This document shows positions 60,701-64,000 of a stretch of 64,000 bases of DNA, in pieces (the first letter of the stretch is position 1; every line of letters begins with the position of its first letter). Made by a program: the position numbers and the translations under genes. The notes beneath the pieces are model-generated. The model had not been told where the DNA came from. It made no database searches and was given only the letters and a program-made list of their open reading frames with translations. This DNA is from Lichenostomus cassidix (lineage: Eukaryota > Chordata > Aves > Passeriformes > Meliphagidae), in the NCBI GenBank assembly GCA_008360975.2, contig CM039182.1:48744491-48808490 (forward strand). The letters are read 5' to 3'.

Positions 60701-63513
60701 CTGTGACAAGCAGTAGTTCAAAACTCAACCTCAACAGCAGTCACGACTGGCTGCTGCCTCACTTCACTGCAGAGAAAATTCACCCAAGTGCTTTTCAAAT
60801 CCAAATTTCTCTAGCTTGCATTCATGACCTGTTCCCCCTCAGTTTTGACCTCACCCAAAATAGTTCCCCTTACCCAAAGCACATTAATTTTTCACTTTAT
60901 CCTGTTCAGTTGGATATATTTTACAGGCTGCTGCTTAGTCTCATCTCCCGCTACCACTGATCTCCCCTTCCCTGTTTTTTTTGTTTGTTTGTGGGGGTTT
61001 TTGTTGTTGTTTTTTTTCAGGTCATTGTCATGTTGCCAGCATTAGGGAAAGGAAATATTTTGGCTATGGAATAAATTAATACACTGGTCTGTGCTAACAT
61101 GTACCTTGTCAAGACAAAACTACCAGAACTGCTCCTCTGGGGGTAAATAATGTTCCTTAATCCCCATTCTTTCATTAGTTTTCCTCGGTATACACTCCTG
61201 CAAGGAGCAGCTCCAAGGGAGGACAGGAGAATAACTGGCTCAAATATTGCCTCCAATTCCTTGGAATTTCACTTGTTGAGAAATAAATAAAACCTGAAAT
61301 AACCAACAGGGGGAAACCTTTCTTACTTGTTCTACTCTATTTTTGGGACCTCTTTGTGAATAGCCCGGAACTGTGCATACAAGTTCCTTTCAGAAGTGTT
61401 TAGATTTCCATTAAATCTCCTTAGAAGCTTTCCCAGATAAATCTTCCATAGAGAATGAACTTGGAGAAAAAGCATTTCCATTTCTTTCCTCACCTCATTA
61501 ATTAATGTAGGACTATTGGCTGACTCCCACATACAGATCTGCTGCTGAGCCAGTTTCTCCAGGCTGTTCTGCATATCGAGGCTACTGTCACACATTACCA
61601 AATGCTTTCCACTTGTCTAGATTTTTTCTAATCGCTGACAGAGGGGGGGAGAGTATCCTAAATTGACCTTTTCCCTAATTTGATAGTTGCTCACTTAAGT
61701 AGCCAACCCCTGAACAGCCCAGAAGACTTTTTACATAGAGTAGTAAAAAACAAAAGTTCACGTCCTCATCGCTTTGCATACAAAATATTCTCCCTGAATT
61801 GAGACCTTGAATCAACTTTTATTACAGCCTATCTAAAACTTAAATCATGTCTAGTAACCTCAAACAAGAATACTTTCTAGAGGAAAGTAGATTTCTTAAA
61901 AGTTCTCCTTAACCCCATTTGTCTCAGGTACCTCGTTTATCTAACAGCTGGATACTTTATAAATCGTATCTTTCTTCCCTAAAAACATTCCCCATCCTCT
62001 TCCTTGTCCTATGTTTCCTTCTTTTCATGTTCTCAGATGTGCAGCAGGCAAAAAAATTAAGCGCTGGTAGCAAGTTTTCCTAAAAAGGCAGCTTTGGTTA
62101 TCCCAGAATTGTTTCTAAATTCAAAACCTGAACATTTTTGTAGTACCATTCCATCTTCTCTAATAGTCAGGAAAAACTCCTACAGGTATGAGAGTCAGGT
62201 TGGAGTCTCTGTCCTGACTCCAGGGGGTTTAATCCACATCTTTCACTGTCCCCTGCCACACCCTGCCACAGTGCTTGATCATCCTTAATCAGTCAAACCC
62301 ACTAAGTGTGTGCACCAGTCACCCTGCAGACAGCTATCCCTTTGCTCTCCCAATTTATTTCCATCAGTTAATTCTATATCCAAAATATTCTGCCTCAAAG
62401 GGATGGTTTCATCAGGAGAAAAATCCCATGCTCACTCAAATCATGTTCCACACAGAAATATATGGAGCAATGATGTCAAACCAGTTTGGGTTCTTTACTT
62501 TTTTGCAGGATACTTAGTGTTCTTTAAAGAAAGGAGTTAAAATCATTTAGTTCATGTCACGATGTAACTGGAACATTTTAGATGGAAACAATCCATGTTC
62601 AGAAACATAATCTCGTATTCCTAATAAGGGAAATCAATAGTTTAGGCTATTGTTCCCTCTCTCACTATAATGGAAAGCTTGACACCAGCAATGGACTGTC
62701 TGGAACAATACACAGCCTCAGAGGACATCTGTTTGCACAGTTTACACAGCTGGGGGGACTGACATTTTAGTAACAGTGAGCAAGCCTCTATCTTTGCAGA
62801 TACTTGATTTGAACCATGATTTTGAAATGGATATTTACTGTTTTACTAGAGTCAAGTGGGCCTAAAAATGTCAATTCAGTTAATATTTAAAAGAAATAAG
62901 AACATTAACAAGCCCATTTTCCATAAAGTTCAGAACTGGAAAAAGACTCAGTTTATGTTGCCTGAATCTCCAGCTAGAAATTAAAATATCTGGACTTGGT
63001 TTAATTATATCTTAATGTGATCCCCAATCGGACTCAGTAACCTATAGGGTTTAATAACCTCAGCTCATTTAATGTCCTTTCATTACATTAGTGTGACAAT
63101 CCAAGAGCTAGGTTTAAGAACTTGAAACTGTGTGCTTCCTCCTGGGTTTTCCCATATGTTCACCATCTTTAGCTCAGGCTCCCAGGATACCCATGCCAAG
63201 TCTTATAATATGTTCCTAGCAAAACAGGAAAATGTCATCTTCCACCCTAATTTATATATCTAGTCTTTGTAGAGGAGGGGGGGAAATTAATTGAATACTA
63301 CAAAGCAGTGCTCTGGGTATCTATAAGGATTCAGCCTAATCTCTGGAAGAAAAGCTGATCAGAGCTCCTCATCTAGCTTCAGCCATAGGTCAGAACACAT
63401 GATAGGGTCCACACCTGAGGCTGTGAGTTGTCTTGTGATATGAATAGCTGCCTAAATACAGACCAGTTCCAAATCTGGCACTAAATAATCACGCAGTAGA
63501 AAGACTGGCAGAA
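54761..63513. other. Unannotated, gene-free segment
   Basis: No gene or transposon is recognised in these 8.7 kb. Low-complexity runs include A-rich 55094-55109, T-rich 57363-57385, a T16 run at 59948-59963 and a G/T-rich stretch at 60976-61018 that ends in a T-tract plus CAG. A GC-richer patch at 60215-60370 has no repeat or protein similarity that I recognise. Open frames of 60-135 codons are scattered on both strands and overlap. Confidence 0.55.
59948..59963 (+). repeat. T16 homopolymer
   Basis: An uninterrupted run of 16 thymidines, the longest homopolymer I noticed in the window. No retroposon body adjoins it on either side. Confidence 0.85.
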
Positions 63514-63605
63514 GAATCACAGAATAAACTAGACTGGAAAAGGCCTTCAGAGATCGCATAACCCAACCCCTGCTCCTACAGCAAAAATCCCATTTGGCCA
63601 AAAAC
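63514..63605 (-). repeat. CR1 LINE 3' tail fragment (minus strand)
   Basis: The sequence 'gaatcacagaataaactagactggaaaaggccttcagagatcgcataacccaacccctgctcc' is the antisense of a CR1 3' end (usual form 'aatcacagaatggtttgggttggaagggaccttaaagatcatctagttccaacccctgct'). It fades after about 63600. It is a short, non-coding copy. Confidence 0.75.
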
Positions 63606-64000
63606 TGGGACAGCACACCTCCACCCCCTTCCTATAGGTTATGTAAATTCAAAAGTTTTAATTTTCACTTGTCACTTTTAGTAAAAGTGCAGCATTTTAA
63701 AACACATGAGAACTCCACACTAATAACAACGAACCCTGATGTCTTGGCTTGCAGAAGAGCCTGGCTCTTTGGAAGGGAAGAGCTTGAGCCTCATAAGAGA
63801 AGGCACCACTCTTCACTGACACAACAGGTGGGATGCAAATCACCAAACTTCAGTGTCTACAGGGCTGATGATTGTAACAGTCACCTACTATCCCTCTAAA
63901 ATCAGGGGAAAGAAATAAGCCTCTCAGGCACAGTTTATCTGACCTATTTAAGAAGTGCTGCTTTAGGAAAGCAGGAATTACACTCTAGGATCTTTTGACT
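63606..64000. other. Unannotated right edge
   Basis: I see no gene or repeat. One open frame (63594-63899, plus, 101 codons) starts within the CR1 tail and has no recognisable content. Confidence 0.6.

Noticed and set aside
61000..61025. Splice-acceptor-like T-tract followed by CAG
   Set aside because: It is part of a G/T-rich simple tract, and no donor or coding potential accompanies it.
1..64000. CRISPR arrays, operons, prophage or plasmid features
   Set aside because: No regularly spaced repeats and no dense coding. Retroposon content is that of a bird, and microbial features are absent.

Overview
This window looks like nuclear DNA from a passerine bird, in a region with no recognisable genes (intergenic, or inside a very long intron). 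The best taxonomic marker is a short retroposon at 14464-14606. It joins a degenerate tRNA-Ile(AAT) head to the 3' end of a CR1 LINE, the architecture of the passerine SINE family TguSINE1. Several antisense CR1 fragments, a roughly 2.3 kb CR1 body and two avian-type solo LTRs fit the same picture. There are no operons, ribosome binding sites, CRISPR arrays or rRNA genes. None of the open frames outside the repeats (up to about 150 codons) reads like a protein family I recognise.

Layout. 1-595: two CR1 pieces facing tail to tail. 1093-1240: a very old L3/MIR-type remnant. 1241-14060: AT-rich sequence with one short CR1 tail (6740-6866), a perfect 14-bp hairpin (3077-3109) and a candidate conserved element (7180-7500). 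14064-14265: an ancient MIR-type remnant. 14464-14606: the tRNA-Ile/CR1 SINE. 14607-24912: mostly unique, with an exon-like open segment (18580-18750) and an ancient repeat (20025-20290) that contains a perfect RFX X-box. 24913-25122: a CR1 fragment. 26993-27036: an (AAAAT)n microsatellite. 27600-28360: a decayed L3/CR1 remnant. 31819-32667: a solo LTR of ERVL type, bounded by a 5-bp duplication (CAAGG). 34643-37825: a 5'-truncated, inactivated CR1 on the minus strand, interrupted at 36603-37445 by a second solo LTR with a perfect 6-bp duplication (AACCAA). 37826-64000: mostly unique AT-rich DNA with two weak ancient SINE remnants (52325-52480 and 54640-54760) and a CR1 tail near the right edge.

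How it fits together. The window does not encode a pathway. It records successive retroposition: ancient amniote repeats, then CR1 copies and a passerine SINE, then LTR retroviral insertions. The LTR insertions still have intact target-site duplications and can be ordered relative to the CR1. Between the repeats are AT-rich stretches with homeodomain-type, TALE-type and RFX-type motifs that could be regulatory elements. That is inference only. I saw no convincing novel biological system. The most useful observations are the nested LTR with an exactly reconstructible insertion site, the passerine SINE, and the X-box inside an ancient repeat.
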